Translations under genes and position numbers: made by a program
Shown: positions 27,152 to 36,939 of the stretch, piece by piece
How positions within the stretch are numbered: the stretch's first letter is position 1
Layout: each line of letters starts with the position of its first letter
The notes under the pieces: generated by a model
The model's database searches: none
What the model saw: the letters and a program-made list of their open reading frames with translations, nothing else
Told to the model about the DNA's origin: nothing
Source: Prevotella pectinovora
Lineage (GTDB): Bacteria; Bacteroidota; Bacteroidia; Bacteroidales; Bacteroidaceae
DNA: 64,000 nucleotides
Assembly: GCF_000834015.1 (NCBI RefSeq)
Contig: NZ_JXQI01000088.1
Coordinates: 1-64,000 of the forward strand
Direction of reading: 5' to 3'

Positions 27152-28849
27152 ATGAACATAAAGAAATATATCTGCCTTGCGGGCCTCATTCTTCCTGTCG
27201 TCGCTATGGCGCAACAGGACAAGACACTCTGTGACTTCGAGACTCCGGAGAGCTACGTGAGTGTGCGTGCATACGACACATGTCCTATATCCCCCTTCAA
27301 CCTCAACAGACTCAAGGGTAATGTGCAGGTGGTTGACAACGACCTCAACGAAGTGGACTCCGATTTGGGTTACGCTCCTGATGAATCGGCAAAGATTCTC
27401 GGCGTGCAGCGCTCACGCTTCGGCAGCAACACCTTCGGCGCTCTCGTAGAACTGAAGGAGCCGTTCGCTCTTGAAAAAAAGACACAATACATACACGTGA
27501 AGATCAGCTCCACCCGTTACACCCAGTTTATGCTCATCGGTCTGGGCAACCGCGACGACCGTCCTTGCCAGCCGGCAACGACAGAGCAGTTCTGGAGCCT
27601 GCCCACAAAAATCGGTACGGCAGGCAAATGGAAGGACGTGGTGTTCCCGGTCACGGGAGCCAAGGGCGTCACTATCAAGAGCCTCCTCGTTGTAGTAGAC
27701 CGTCAGTCGCCTCACGACCAGAAGAGCGACTTCGCCGTATTCATCGATGATATCATCCTCAGCAGCAAGGTCGCTCCGTTCTTCTCAAAACCGGTTTACC
27801 CAATCAACTACAACAAGACGACAGCCCACACACGTGCCGACCGCTACATCAAGTCTGTTGGCCTCGGTTCGCAGACCGCAGCAGTAAACCAGGACACGGA
27901 CAAGAAACTCTACATCAAGAACCTCGACGACATCTTCCTTGCCAGACCAGGCGAGACGGTCACGCCTGCTATCAGCTGGAAAGGCGAACGTATGCATGGG
28001 TATGCTTACCTCGACAAGGGTAACGACGGCAAGTTCAACGTTGATTACACCGACACCGGCATCACCGACAACAAGGACCTCGTAGCGTTTTCTTACTATA
28101 AGGGCGAGGACAGCAAGGGCGGTACGGCAAGCGACGGCTGCGGCGTGGCAATGCCTTCGTTCAGGATTGCAGAAGACCAGACACCGGGCATCTATCGAAT
28201 GCGGTACAAAGTGGACTGGGACAACGCAGACCCCGGCGGCAGCACCACAACAGACAACAATATCTCGGACAACGGCGGAGGCATCGTTGACGTGCTCGTA
28301 AACATCCACGCTGACGAGGTGGATATCTACCGCACTGTTGAGGATAACGGCGGTGGTCTGAACGGTGAGATTCTCCTCTCCAACGGCAAGCCGGTGACAG
28401 GACAGACCACTCCCTTCGGTCGGTCATTCAAGATAAAGACCCAGCCGGCAGAAGGCTTCCTGCTCGACTACGTGAAGATTCGCCATGGCTACAATCTTGA
28501 GGGGGCGAACATGCTGAATGAGAATCCGCAGTGGAAGGAATACACAGTGCAGGCTTCACAATTCGTCAACGGTGAGTATACCATCCCTGCCGACTGCGTA
28601 GATGGCAATATCCGTTTCGTGCCGTACTTCAAGAGCAAGCCTTCAGGCGTTGACAGTCCTACACCAGCGACATTCACCGTGAAGGCTGGCAAGGGCGAGA
28701 TCGTTCTCAACGCCGAAGTGGCTACGAGAGTGGAGATCGTAAACCTTCAGGGCAGCTTGTTGTTCAGCGGCACAATTGAAGGCTCACGCACAATCTGCGT
28801 TCACCAGGGCGTCTACATCGTTAACGGCGAGAAAATTCTCGTGTGGTGA
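27152..28849 (+). CDS. Secreted multidomain protein paired with GH29, function unknown
   Basis: A 565-residue protein with a signal peptide (MNIKKYICLAGLILPVVAMAQ). Residues about 25-205 look like a carbohydrate-binding jelly roll (DFETPESYVSVRAYDTCPIS, ending AVFIDDIILSSKV). Residues about 255-395 are a beta-rich region with Asp/Gly loops (YLDKGNDGKFNVDYTDTG). The final 70 residues (VEIVNLQGSLLFSGTIEG, QGVYIVNGEKILVW) form a C-terminal domain of the type used for type IX export. No catalytic motif is seen. It probably helps to bind or present fucosylated glycan. Confidence 0.75.
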   Translation: MNIKKYICLAGLILPVVAMAQQDKTLCDFETPESYVSVRAYDTCPISPFNLNRLKGNVQVVDNDLNEVDSDLGYAPDESAKILGVQRSRFGSNTFGALVELKEPFALEKKTQYIHVKISSTRYTQFMLIGLGNRDDRPCQPATTEQFWSLPTKIGTAGKWKDVVFPVTGAKGVTIKSLLVVVDRQSPHDQKSDFAVFIDDIILSSKVAPFFSKPVYPINYNKTTAHTRADRYIKSVGLGSQTAAVNQDTDKKLYIKNLDDIFLARPGETVTPAISWKGERMHGYAYLDKGNDGKFNVDYTDTGITDNKDLVAFSYYKGEDSKGGTASDGCGVAMPSFRIAEDQTPGIYRMRYKVDWDNADPGGSTTTDNNISDNGGGIVDVLVNIHADEVDIYRTVEDNGGGLNGEILLSNGKPVTGQTTPFGRSFKIKTQPAEGFLLDYVKIRHGYNLEGANMLNENPQWKEYTVQASQFVNGEYTIPADCVDGNIRFVPYFKSKPSGVDSPTPATFTVKAGKGEIVLNAEVATRVEIVNLQGSLLFSGTIEGSRTICVHQGVYIVNGEKILVW

Positions 28850-28913
28850 TATGATATTCACTCAGAATATAATCGAAACGCCATAACGAATCACATAGGT
28901 CAGAATTTCCCCC

Positions 28914-28975
28914 ACGGCGTGGGGAATAGAACCCCCTAATGTGGGGTTTCGTTCCCCACGCCGTGGGGGAAAATT
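28914..28975. repeat. Double-hairpin repeat (CCCCACGCCGTGGGG type), copy 2
   Basis: Near-identical to 9101-9170. The arms AATTTCCCCCACGGCGTGGG and their complement enclose CCCC-TAATGT-GGGG. The paired changes (GGC/GCC here, AGC/GCT in copy 1) preserve base pairing in the stem, which supports selection on the hairpin. Confidence 0.8.
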
Positions 28976-29094
28976 ACGTGTATATAGTTTAGCCCCAAAT
29001 CTGTCGTTTGGACTTGTAGGGATTCTGTTGTTGTTCTTGCATAGAGGATTTTTGTTGGGTTAAGACTAAATAAGTAGGTTTCACTTCCTTTAAT

Positions 29095-29135
29095 TTTGTG
29101 TTTATAAGTAATTGGATTATCTTTGCATAAGATAA
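29095..29135 (+). promoter_or_regulatory. tonB promoter P1 with embedded palindrome
   Basis: TTTG (29095-29098), 19 bp, TATCTTTG (29118-29125): an ideal Bacteroidetes promoter. The -7 box is inside the palindrome TTATCTT-TGCAT-AAGATAA (29117-29135). Confidence 0.7.
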
Positions 29136-29189
29136 GCTGCACCTCAGCATAATATTCAAGCAAGCTTGATATTCTGCATTCGGTTTGCA

Positions 29190-29208
29190 TTATCTTTGCA
29201 TAAGATAA
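29190..29208 (+). promoter_or_regulatory. tonB promoter P2 with the same palindrome
   Basis: A second exact copy of TTATCTT-TGCAT-AAGATAA contains TATCTTTG (29191-29198), 29 bp before the tonB start codon. The -33 box is weak. Confidence 0.6.
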
Positions 29209-29226
29209 ATTAACGCATTACGCACA

Positions 29227-29958
29227 ATGGCAAAGATGAAGATACATATCGACTATACGGCGAACAGGACTACGGGAGTTCTGCTCGGACTCGTCTTTGC
29301 CCTCACGCTGCTGTTCGTGGCACTGGAATGGAGAAGCGGCGGACCGCAGATGTTTGACGACATGGATGTAGATTCCGACCCGTCGTTCGACCCGGAACTG
29401 CTGGCGCGGCAGCAACAGAAAGACATGATAGCATATCTGAAGCCGGGAACAACGCCGAAGGCGGTGACGGAGAAGATAAAGGCGGTGGACGAACAACCGC
29501 AGACGGAGATGCCCACGAAGATGGACCAGCCGAACGGAGATGCCGACGAGGGCAAAGGAGTGGGCAACGCCGGACAGGCTGCCGACGACAGCAGTAACGA
29601 GACAACGGCACAGGCTCCCGTGGCAACCGACATGAACGACAATCCGCTCAACTTCAGGATTGTGGAGAAACTGCCCGAATTCCCCGGCGGAATGGTGGAG
29701 TTCATGAAGTGGATAACCAGCAACCTGCGCTACCCGCAGGCGGCGCGCGACCAGAAGATACAAGGCAAAGTGGTGGTGGGATTCATCATCGGCAAAGACG
29801 GAACCGTGTCGGAGCTGAAGGTGGTGCATAAGGCAGATCCGCTGCTCGACGCCGAAGCACTGAGGGTGCTCAGGAGAATGCCGAAGTGGAAGCCCGGCGA
29901 GGACAAGGGCAAACCTTGTCTCACATATTTCTGCATACCAGTGAACTTCGTATTGTGA
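29227..29958 (+). CDS. tonB: TonB family energy transducer
   Basis: A 243-residue protein with one N-terminal membrane segment (GVLLGLVFALTLLFVALEW, about 18-37), a periplasmic linker rich in Asp, Glu and Gln (about 40-135) and a TonB C-terminal domain (about 145-243). The domain carries the typical FPGGMVEFMKWITSNLRYP, QGKVVVGFIIGKDGTVSELK and MPKWKPGEDKGKP. It links the inner-membrane ExbB/ExbD motor to outer-membrane TonB-dependent (SusC-type) receptors. It is the first gene of a five-gene operon, with two tandem promoters. Confidence 0.92.
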   Translation: MAKMKIHIDYTANRTTGVLLGLVFALTLLFVALEWRSGGPQMFDDMDVDSDPSFDPELLARQQQKDMIAYLKPGTTPKAVTEKIKAVDEQPQTEMPTKMDQPNGDADEGKGVGNAGQAADDSSNETTAQAPVATDMNDNPLNFRIVEKLPEFPGGMVEFMKWITSNLRYPQAARDQKIQGKVVVGFIIGKDGTVSELKVVHKADPLLDAEALRVLRRMPKWKPGEDKGKPCLTYFCIPVNFVL

Positions 29959-30064
29959 TACTTGGCATAAAGAAGATACATCCATGCCCGGAGAACAGAC
30001 AAGGCAGGAATTGCCTTGTGTGAATACAGACATAACGGAATAGAAAACATAACACATAACTGCA

Positions 30065-31045
30065 ATGCAAAAAATGCAAAGACTATTGGGCAGCATGCTC
30101 ATTATCATCAGTCTTGTCTTGGCAGCTCCGGCAGATGCCGCCGCACAAGACAAGGCGACAGCGGCGGCAAAACCGGCTGCCGTGGAAAAGACAAGACAAA
30201 AACCGGCTGCCGCGAAATCAAAAACCGCTGCGGATAATGAAAATGGTGCAGCGCCGGCTGAGGCATCAGAAGCAGCACCTGCCGCCGCACCGAAAGCTGC
30301 CGCCAATGCCCATGCCGACAGTCTCGGTGCCGACGACACACAGGCTGAGGCTACCGACACGGCAGATATGGCTGCCGATCTGGAAGGCATCGACGACGAA
30401 GAGCCGCTGAGCTTCCATCAGGTGCTCAAAACCAAGTTCATCGAGGGTTCGGCAGGATTCATGTCGCTCGTGGCACTGGCTCTCGTGCTCGGACTCGCCT
30501 TCTGTGTGGAGAGAATAATATTCCTCACGCTCAGTGAGATAGACGCCAAGAGAATGATGGCAGACATCGACGGGGCGCTCTCAAATGGCGACCTGCAGGC
30601 GGCACAGAAGATGTGTGAGCAGGAGCGTGGTCCCGTGGCATCCATCTGCCGCAAAGCGCTCGCCCGCATCGCCGAACCGATAGACAATATCGAGCGCGGC
30701 ATATCAAGCTACGGTTCCGTAGAGGCTGCAAACATGGAGAAGGGATGCTCATGGATAAAACTCTTCATCGCCATCGCACCGTCGCTCGGATTCCTCGGCA
30801 CCGTGATAGGAATGGTGATGGCATTCGAGCAGATACAAGACGCCGGCGACATCAGTCCTACCATCGTGGCATCGGGAATGAAGGTGGCGCTCATCACCAC
30901 CATCTTCGGAATCATCGCGGCGCTCGTGCTCCAGGTGTTCTACAACTACATCGTTTCCAAGATAGACCATATCACTGCCGATATGGAGGAGTCGGCGATA
31001 AAGCTCCTCGACTCCATCGGTAAATACAAGAACCAGAAAGGCTGA
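30065..31045 (+). CDS. exbB: ExbB/TolQ/MotA proton channel family protein
   Basis: A 326-residue protein, long for ExbB because of an N-terminal signal-like segment and an Ala/Lys-rich stretch (about 22-115) before the core. Membrane helices are at about 134-154 (GFMSLVALALVLGLAFCVERI), 233-255 (IKLFIAIAPSLGFLGTVIGM) and 275-298 (IVASGMKVALITTIFGIIAA). The last two carry the signature GFLGTVIGM and the Ala/Thr-rich pore face. With TonB and the two ExbD proteins it should form the proton-driven motor that energises outer-membrane uptake. Confidence 0.9.
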   Translation: MQKMQRLLGSMLIIISLVLAAPADAAAQDKATAAAKPAAVEKTRQKPAAAKSKTAADNENGAAPAEASEAAPAAAPKAAANAHADSLGADDTQAEATDTADMAADLEGIDDEEPLSFHQVLKTKFIEGSAGFMSLVALALVLGLAFCVERIIFLTLSEIDAKRMMADIDGALSNGDLQAAQKMCEQERGPVASICRKALARIAEPIDNIERGISSYGSVEAANMEKGCSWIKLFIAIAPSLGFLGTVIGMVMAFEQIQDAGDISPTIVASGMKVALITTIFGIIAALVLQVFYNYIVSKIDHITADMEESAIKLLDSIGKYKNQKG

Positions 31046-31046
31046 C

Positions 31047-31601
31047 ATGCAGCAGAAAGAAAAACAAGACAATAACGCTATGGGTATGAAAAAGAGAAAG
31101 CTCAAGGCATGGCAGATGTCCACCCGTATGCTCTATGCCATGATAGGCGTGACGGCTGTGGTCTTCGCGCTCTTCTATCTCGTGGGCTACGATATGCCAT
31201 ACGTGTTCGACCCCGACTACAATGCTCCGCTGCTCACCGACATCGTGCTCATTTTCATCTATCTGATGGTGGTGGGGGCTGTGGGAGTTCTGGTCTTCTC
31301 GCTGTATAAAGCGGCGAAAATCCGGTCTGCCGAGAAGGTGGTCAACGGCATCCCCGTGGCAAGGATAAAGCGCTGGTCGGCAATGGCGTTCGTGGCAATG
31401 CTCGTGCTGGCATACGTGGCAGGGTCGGCAGATCCGCTGTCTGTAAACGGCAAGACCTTCAGCGACGCCATGTGGCTCAAGGTTGCCGACATGTTCATAT
31501 ACACCGTATTCGCCATGCTCCTCGCTGCCGTAGTGGCAGTGGCGGTGTCGGTAGGCGGATCGGCAATGAGGAGGAAAAACAGGAAAAAGGAGGAAAAGTG
31601 A
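31047..31601 (+). CDS. Four-helix membrane protein in the exb operon, unknown
   Basis: A 184-residue protein that starts one base after the exbB stop codon. There are four predicted membrane helices (about 30-52, 62-90, 115-135 and 155-178) and a very basic N-terminus and C-terminus (RRKNRKKEEK at the end). There are no motifs I recognise. Its position between exbB and exbD suggests a subunit or assembly partner of the motor complex. No function is known to me. Confidence 0.75.
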   Translation: MQQKEKQDNNAMGMKKRKLKAWQMSTRMLYAMIGVTAVVFALFYLVGYDMPYVFDPDYNAPLLTDIVLIFIYLMVVGAVGVLVFSLYKAAKIRSAEKVVNGIPVARIKRWSAMAFVAMLVLAYVAGSADPLSVNGKTFSDAMWLKVADMFIYTVFAMLLAAVVAVAVSVGGSAMRRKNRKKEEK

Positions 31602-31621
31602 TAAGACAGAAAAGGTTTTCA

Positions 31622-32167
31622 ATGAATTTCCGACGCGGCAAGCGTGAGGTGCCGGGGCTGAACACCACTTCCACCGCCGACATCTCGTTCATCCTGCTCG
31701 TCTTCTTCCTCGTCATCTCGTCGATGGATTCCACCAAGGGTGTCTTCAAGCAGCTGCCGCCCGAAGACAAGGCGAAGGCGGAGGAGGTGACGGAGATGGA
31801 CCGCCGCAACGTGATGGATATCAGCATCTGGGGCGAGGGCGACGTGAGAGTAGACGGCAAGCCTGTCGACGTGAGGCGTCTGCAGGGAATGGTGGAGAAA
31901 TTTGTTGCCGGCTGTCCCGACCGCGCCACACACGTGGTGAGCATCAAGATGCTCCCCACATCCAAATACGATGATTATTTCCACGTTCAGGATGCAGTAA
32001 GCTCGGCATACACCTCAATCCGAAACTCTGCCGCGATGGGCATCTACCACAAGCAGTATGCGGAATGCGAACAGTATGAGCGCAAGAAGATAGACAAGCT
32101 CTATCCGCAGCGTGTGATGGAAAACCTGAACGAGGAGAGCGGTCAGGATGCGGCAGACAAAGAATAA
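31622..32167 (+). CDS. exbD: ExbD/TolR family biopolymer transport protein (first)
   Basis: The start at 31622 gives MNFRRGKREVPGLNTTSTAD, the usual ExbD N-terminus, and 181 residues. An alternative GTG at 31598 overlaps the previous stop codon and has AGGAGG just upstream. One membrane helix (about 20-40, ADISFILLVFFLVISSM) contains the conserved Asp at its start. The periplasmic domain follows (about 45-181). It works with ExbB and TonB. Confidence 0.9.
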   Translation: MNFRRGKREVPGLNTTSTADISFILLVFFLVISSMDSTKGVFKQLPPEDKAKAEEVTEMDRRNVMDISIWGEGDVRVDGKPVDVRRLQGMVEKFVAGCPDRATHVVSIKMLPTSKYDDYFHVQDAVSSAYTSIRNSAAMGIYHKQYAECEQYERKKIDKLYPQRVMENLNEESGQDAADKE

Positions 32168-32227
32168 CCCCCAACCTGGCTGATGACCGATTTGAGGAAC
32201 TAAAAACAGAATAGGAGACAACAGAAT

Positions 32228-32698
32228 ATGTTTATACGCAAACGCCGCAGCGTGCCGGAACTGAACACGGCATCGCTGCCCGACCTTATCTTCACGGTGC
32301 TGTTCTTCTTCATCATCGTAACCCACATGCGACAGGACGAGGTGAAGGTGAGATATCGTGTGCCTGAGGGCAGACAGCTCACGAAGATGAAGAAGAAGGC
32401 TGGCGTGACCCATGTGTATATCGGAAAGCCTGTAGACGGTAGGCAGGAGGGCTACCGCATACAGGTGGACAGCAAGGTGGTGGCAATAGACCAGCTCGTG
32501 GACTATCTCGCGGAGTCGCGCTCCGGCATGTCGCCCGACGAGGCCCAGGAGATGACCGTGGCGCTCTCTGCCGACAAGGATGTAGACATGAAGACCGTGA
32601 TGGAGGTGAAGCAGGCGCTGCGACGGGCAAACGCCCTGAAGGTGACGTTCATCGGAACCAGGATAAACAAGTCAACGTCTGCCCCTACAAAAAAATGA
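32228..32698 (+). CDS. exbD: ExbD/TolR family biopolymer transport protein (second)
   Basis: A 156-residue second ExbD paralogue: MFIRKRRSVPELNTASLPDL, then a helix with the conserved Asp (PDLIFTVLFFFIIVTHM, about 18-36) and a periplasmic domain. Two unequal ExbD proteins after one ExbB are common in Bacteroidales. The last 12 codons and the stop lie inside the 70-bp direct repeat. A second copy of this 3' end is found 7.1 kb away at 39806-39875, produced by insertion of the island. Confidence 0.9.
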   Translation: MFIRKRRSVPELNTASLPDLIFTVLFFFIIVTHMRQDEVKVRYRVPEGRQLTKMKKKAGVTHVYIGKPVDGRQEGYRIQVDSKVVAIDQLVDYLAESRSGMSPDEAQEMTVALSADKDVDMKTVMEVKQALRRANALKVTFIGTRINKSTSAPTKK

Positions 32699-32729
32699 AT
32701 GAGTCTCAGTCATATCAGTAGTTATGACA
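32660..32729. repeat. 70-bp target duplication, left copy
   Basis: Identical to 39806-39875 except at the second base (G here, A there). It spans the last codons of exbD and the first arm plus loop of its terminator hairpin. It abuts the left inverted end of the island without a gap. Confidence 0.9.
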
Positions 32730-32832
32730 CCTGACTTTGACAAAATGTGTACCCTCAAAATAACATTCCCTCATTTTCAATAACTTAGCAAAAATAACAA
32801 TGAAAAAAGGGTGACGCATAGTCAAAGTCAGG
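32730..32832. mobile_element. 103-bp MITE (family B), copy 1, at the island's left end
   Basis: It starts CCTGACTTTGAC and ends GTCAAAGTCAGG (32821-32832), a perfect 12-bp inverted pair. Its last 29 bp (AAAAAGGGTGACGCATAGTC onward) match the right end of the IS1634-like relic at 39777-39805, so it is an internally deleted derivative of that element. A same-length relative is at 60536-60638. Confidence 0.8.
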
Positions 32833-33003
32833 AAAAGGGTGTGTCAAAGTTTTTCTTTTGATACGCCCTCGTTCTTGATTTGCAATTGTTCGCTATTTCT
32901 CATTAAGTGACAGTGAAATCATACCAAGTTGTTTTTTTTCGTCACTTATACGATTTTCCACATCACAAAAACAATAATCCGCATAGTTCTTTCCTTTGTT
33001 CTT

Positions 33004-33011
33004 TACCTTTG
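33004..33011 (+). promoter_or_regulatory. -7 promoter element of GH95 (TACCTTTG)
   Basis: TACCTTTG fits the TAnnTTTG box, 56 bp before the ATG at 33068. The -33 region is not clear. Confidence 0.5.
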
Positions 33012-33067
33012 CGGCATATTTACGAATTCTAAAAAATATAATCTAAAAACAATTAAAAAGTAAAATT

Positions 33068-36000
33068 ATGAAAAGAATGATGAGTCATTTATTCCATGTG
33101 GCTCTGATGCTTTTGGCTTTTACCTTTGCGAATCCTGTTATCAGCCATGCGCAACAGACAGCTGTTGCGTCATGGGTGTTCTCGGAGGGATGGGAAAGCT
33201 CAAGCAGCGGAACTGTTGTGACCTACACTCCGGATGGCAGCGGATGGCAGGCGATAAGCAATACCGCATGGAAAAGTAAACAACCGGTGTTTCTGCCGAA
33301 CACATGTTCTGGAGTACAGACCAACTATAAGCTTTCGCTGAAGACAAGTGACGGCAAGTGGGAGGTAAAGCAAAGTAAGGACAGCTATGTCTTGCGTCTG
33401 AACACAGCTTCGATAGATAAATTTACACAAAAGGAAAACTATGGTGATGCCTCAACACATGACCAATATTTCGAAGTGAATTTCCCTACTGTAAACCTGA
33501 ACAACGTGAAACTTAATTTCGCTATAGGCGACGGCTCAAGCAGCTCCACACATTTTGGTGTGGCGTATTCCGTTGATGGAGGGACGACATGGACAACACT
33601 TGATGACTATGTCAGCGGCAGTCATTGGAATACATATAATGATGCTGTTTACTCTCTTGATGCCGACAATAAGGAGAATGTCATAGTGAGACTCTTTATT
33701 GTCAGTGCCACGAAGAAAAGCAATTACAATCTGAAATATGTAAAGGTGCTTGCTGACGACCATGAAGCACCGGCATTCGTATCAAGCCGTCCAAAGGATA
33801 ATGAGGATAATGTCGTGACAACAGGAACCATTGCTTTGAACTTTGACGAGAGTGTGCATGTGGCGGATGGGGCAGAGGCAACGCTTACGAATGCAAATAC
33901 AAACAGTGTTGTCAAGCTTGCTCCAACAGTAAACGGCAATGTAATTCGTTTCAGCTATTCTGCTCTTGACAAAAGTGCGATGTATAACTTTGAGCTACCG
34001 GCAAATACAGTAAGTGACCTTTCTGGAAATGTGCTTGCGAAAGCCTTGACGTTCAGTTTCATCACCGCCGATACCGATCCGATACCTGCTCCTACAATAG
34101 AAAGCAAGAATCATTTGTGGTACAACAAGCCAGCAGGCTATTGGGAAGAAGCTCTACCGTTGGGAAACGGTCGTCTTGGTGTTATGCACTCCGGTAGTGT
34201 CGCATGCGATACGCTCCAGCTCAACGAAGATACATTCTGGGACCAGGGACCGAACACGAACTATAATGCAAATGCTTTTGGAGTACTCGGAGAAGTACAG
34301 CAAGGCATCTTCAATAAAGATTATGCTTCGGTACAGAATCTTGCAGTTACGAACTGGATGTCGCAAGGCTCGCATGGAGCAAGTTATCGTGCAGCAGGTG
34401 TTGTCTTGCTTGGCTTCCCGGGACAGCGTTTCGATGATATGGAAAGTGCACAGACTTCGGATGCTGTTGATGCACAAGGCTATGTTCGCTATCTTGATAT
34501 GAATACTGCAACAAGCAATGTGGAGTATCATGTGAAAGGTGTAGGGTATAAGCGTACAGTATTCACTTCTTTCAAGGATAATGTCACAGTGGTGCGTCTT
34601 GAAGCGGACCAGACAGGTAAACTCGACTTTAATGTGGCTTATGCCGGTTGTAATAAGTCGAATATAGAGAAGCTCACGTCTAACGTCCTCTATGACGATC
34701 ATACTGTCAAGGCAACGATGGGACCGGCACGTGACAAGTGTGAGAATGTGGAAAACAAGCTCAACCTTTGTACTTATCTGCGTATTGTGGACACTGACGG
34801 CGCTATTACAAACGACAATGTCAATATCTATGCTCAGGGAACAGTGGGAGCCGCTACAAATGCTCCGCGTCTTAATGTGACAGGTGCTACATACGCTACA
34901 ATCATTATTTCGCAAGCCACTAATTTCAAGAAATATGATGATGTAAGCGGTGATGCAAGTGCATCAGCTCTTGCCTATCTGGAAGCTTACGAGAACAGCA
35001 AGAAAGATTATGTTACAACGCTTTCGGATCATGAATCTGTCTACAGGGCACAGTTTGACCGTGTGGACCTGACTCTTGCAGGTAATGCTACACAGGAGTC
35101 CAAGAACACGGAACAGCGTATAAAGGAGTTCCATAAGACTTCTGATCCTCAGTTGGCAGCCAACTACTTCCAGTTTGGACGTTACCTGCTCATATCTTCT
35201 TCACAACCAGGCACACAGCCAGCTAATCTGCAGGGCATCTGGAATCCTGATGCGCGTCAGTATCCGGCTTGGGATTCGAAATACACATCAAATATCAATG
35301 TTGAGATGAACTACTGGCCTGCAGAAGTCACAAATCTTGCAGAATGCCATGAGCCGTTTGTCGAGATGGTCAAGGATGTAAGTGTTACAGGTGCGGAAAC
35401 AGCTCAGAAGATGTATGGCGCACGTGGATGGGCTTTACATCATAATACAGATATTTGGCGTACGACAGGTGCGGTAGACAATGGCACCGTAGGAGTATGG
35501 CCTACATGTAACGCATGGTTCTGCTCTCACCTTTGGGAGCGTTATCTCTTCTCTGGCGACAAGACATATCTTGCAGAGGTCTATCCTATAATGAAGGGAG
35601 CGGCAGAATTCTTCCAGGATTTTCTTGTGAAGGATCCGAATACAGGGTATATGGTTGTTTGTCCGAGCAACTCACCGGAGAATCATCCTGGTATAGGCTC
35701 TTATACCAAGTCTGACGGTAATACTGCAAACATTGCCCTTTTCGGAGGAGTTGCCATGGATAACGAGATGGTCTATGACTTGTTGAAGAATACAGCTCTT
35801 GCAGCTCGTGCTCTTGGTGAGGATGCGGATTTCGCAGATGCTCTTGATGCTCTGAAGGCACAGATTACTCCATGGAAGATTGGTAAATACGGACAGGTAC
35901 AGGAATGGCAGGAAGACTGGGATAAAGAGAATTCGTCTCATCGTCATCTGTCTCATCTCTGGGGCGCTTATCCTGGCAATCAGGTTTCTCCATACGAAAA

Positions 36001-36793
36001 CGCTACACTTTATCAGGCAGTACACAAGAGTCTTGTCGGACGTGGCGATGCTGCCCGCGGATGGTCGATGGGATGGAAGGAAGCCATGTGGGCACGTATG
36101 CTTGATGGAGACCATGCCATGAAGATTCTTAAGAACCAGCTTGTCCTGCTCGACCCTAATGTGACAATCGCTTCTTCCGACGGCGGCTCGTATGCAAATA
36201 TGTTTGATGCCCATCCTCCATTCCAGATTGACGGAAACTTCGGAGCTACTGCAGCTATAGCAGAGATGCTTGTGCAGTCACATGCCGGCTTCTTGCATGT
36301 TCTTCCTGCATTGCCTACGGAATGGAAAGCCGGTGGCGAAGTGAAAGGACTGTGTGCCCGTGGCGGATTTGTGGTGACAGATATGAAATGGGTTGACGGC
36401 AAGATAGAGAAGCTTGCAGTGAAGTCTACTGTCGGCGGAAACTTACGTCTGCGTACTGCAACACCATTGACAAATGCCGATGGTACAGCTCTTTCTGTAG
36501 CAGAAGGCAATAATACCAATTCTTTGATGCAGCCTTACGGCATGCCGGAGCCTATAGTCAAGGATGCAAGTAAGATTCCTGCCACTACGCTTCCGGATAC
36601 TTATCTCTATGATATTCCAACTAATGCAGGTGAGGAGATAACGCTTGTTGGAGGCCTTGCTGCTATTGTTCCTGTATCAGGTCTTTCCAGAGAGTCTGAA
36701 AAAGATAATGCTATATATAATCTTAACGGTCAGCGTGTTGGAGAAGGTTATCATGGCGTAGTTGTCGCTAAGGGAAAGAAATATGTTAAATAG
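33068..36793 (+). CDS. GH95 alpha-L-fucosidase with N-terminal binding domains
   Basis: A 1241-residue protein with a signal peptide ([20 protein letters not shown], cleavage near SHAQ). Residues about 30-230 form a jelly-roll or exosortase-like carbohydrate-binding domain, and about 235-340 a bacterial Ig-like domain ([20 protein letters not shown]). GH95 follows from about 350. The active-site regions are [10 protein letters not shown] (about 742-751), [10 protein letters not shown] and [11 protein letters not shown] (about 1052-1062), which match the Asn, Glu and Asp positions known in Bifidobacterium AfcA. The C-terminus ([20 protein letters not shown]) looks like a type IX-style sorting tail. 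GH95 members cleave alpha-1,2-L-fucose or L-galactose. Confidence 0.9.
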   Translation: MKRMMSHLFHVALMLLAFTFANPVISHAQQTAVASWVFSEGWESSSSGTVVTYTPDGSGWQAISNTAWKSKQPVFLPNTCSGVQTNYKLSLKTSDGKWEVKQSKDSYVLRLNTASIDKFTQKENYGDASTHDQYFEVNFPTVNLNNVKLNFAIGDGSSSSTHFGVAYSVDGGTTWTTLDDYVSGSHWNTYNDAVYSLDADNKENVIVRLFIVSATKKSNYNLKYVKVLADDHEAPAFVSSRPKDNEDNVVTTGTIALNFDESVHVADGAEATLTNANTNSVVKLAPTVNGNVIRFSYSALDKSAMYNFELPANTVSDLSGNVLAKALTFSFITADTDPIPAPTIESKNHLWYNKPAGYWEEALPLGNGRLGVMHSGSVACDTLQLNEDTFWDQGPNTNYNANAFGVLGEVQQGIFNKDYASVQNLAVTNWMSQGSHGASYRAAGVVLLGFPGQRFDDMESAQTSDAVDAQGYVRYLDMNTATSNVEYHVKGVGYKRTVFTSFKDNVTVVRLEADQTGKLDFNVAYAGCNKSNIEKLTSNVLYDDHTVKATMGPARDKCENVENKLNLCTYLRIVDTDGAITNDNVNIYAQGTVGAATNAPRLNVTGATYATIIISQATNFKKYDDVSGDASASALAYLEAYENSKKDYVTTLSDHESVYRAQFDRVDLTLAGNATQESKNTEQRIKEFHKTSDPQLAANYFQFGRYLLISSSQPGTQPANLQGIWNPDARQYPAWDSKYTSNINVEMNYWPAEVTNLAECHEPFVEMVKDVSVTGAETAQKMYGARGWALHHNTDIWRTTGAVDNGTVGVWPTCNAWFCSHLWERYLFSGDKTYLAEVYPIMKGAAEFFQDFLVKDPNTGYMVVCPSNSPENHPGIGSYTKSDGNTANIALFGGVAMDNEMVYDLLKNTALAARALGEDADFADALDALKAQITPWKIGKYGQVQEWQEDWDKENSSHRHLSHLWGAYPGNQVSPYENATLYQAVHKSLVGRGDAARGWSMGWKEAMWARMLDGDHAMKILKNQLVLLDPNVTIASSDGGSYANMFDAHPPFQIDGNFGATAAIAEMLVQSHAGFLHVLPALPTEWKAGGEVKGLCARGGFVVTDMKWVDGKIEKLAVKSTVGGNLRLRTATPLTNADGTALSVAEGNNTNSLMQPYGMPEPIVKDASKIPATTLPDTYLYDIPTNAGEEITLVGGLAAIVPVSGLSRESEKDNAIYNLNGQRVGEGYHGVVVAKGKKYVK

Positions 36794-36825
36794 CAAATAA
36801 TTCTTTGTTGAATAATATTAGTGAG

Positions 36826-36859
36826 GGGAGAATGCGTTGACATTCTCCCTTTCCTTTTG
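36826..36859 (+). terminator. Rho-independent terminator of GH95
   Basis: The arms GGGAGAATG (36826-36834) and CATTCTCCC (36841-36849) have a 6-nt loop and are followed by a T-rich tract. Confidence 0.85.
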
Positions 36860-36886
36860 TATTAATGATTAAAAGTGTTATCTTTG
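36856..36886 (+). promoter_or_regulatory. Promoter of the AraC-type regulator
   Basis: TTTG (36856-36859), 19 bp, TATCTTTG (36879-36886): an ideal match. The -33 box overlaps the T-tract of the GH95 terminator. Confidence 0.7.
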
Positions 36887-36939
36887 CAAGTGCTAATGAC
36901 TAATCGTTACTTGTAATGAGGCTTATTTCGGATAATATA

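Noticed and set aside
25520..28849. SusC/SusD pair near the fucosidase.
   Set aside because: Neither protein has a TonB-dependent receptor plug/barrel or SusD helices; the partner is a beta-rich protein with an export tail.
29218..30390. 390-residue minus-strand reading frame rich in Ala/Ser.
   Set aside because: It lies antisense to tonB and exbB, both of which are clear family members; it is a shadow frame in GC-rich DNA.
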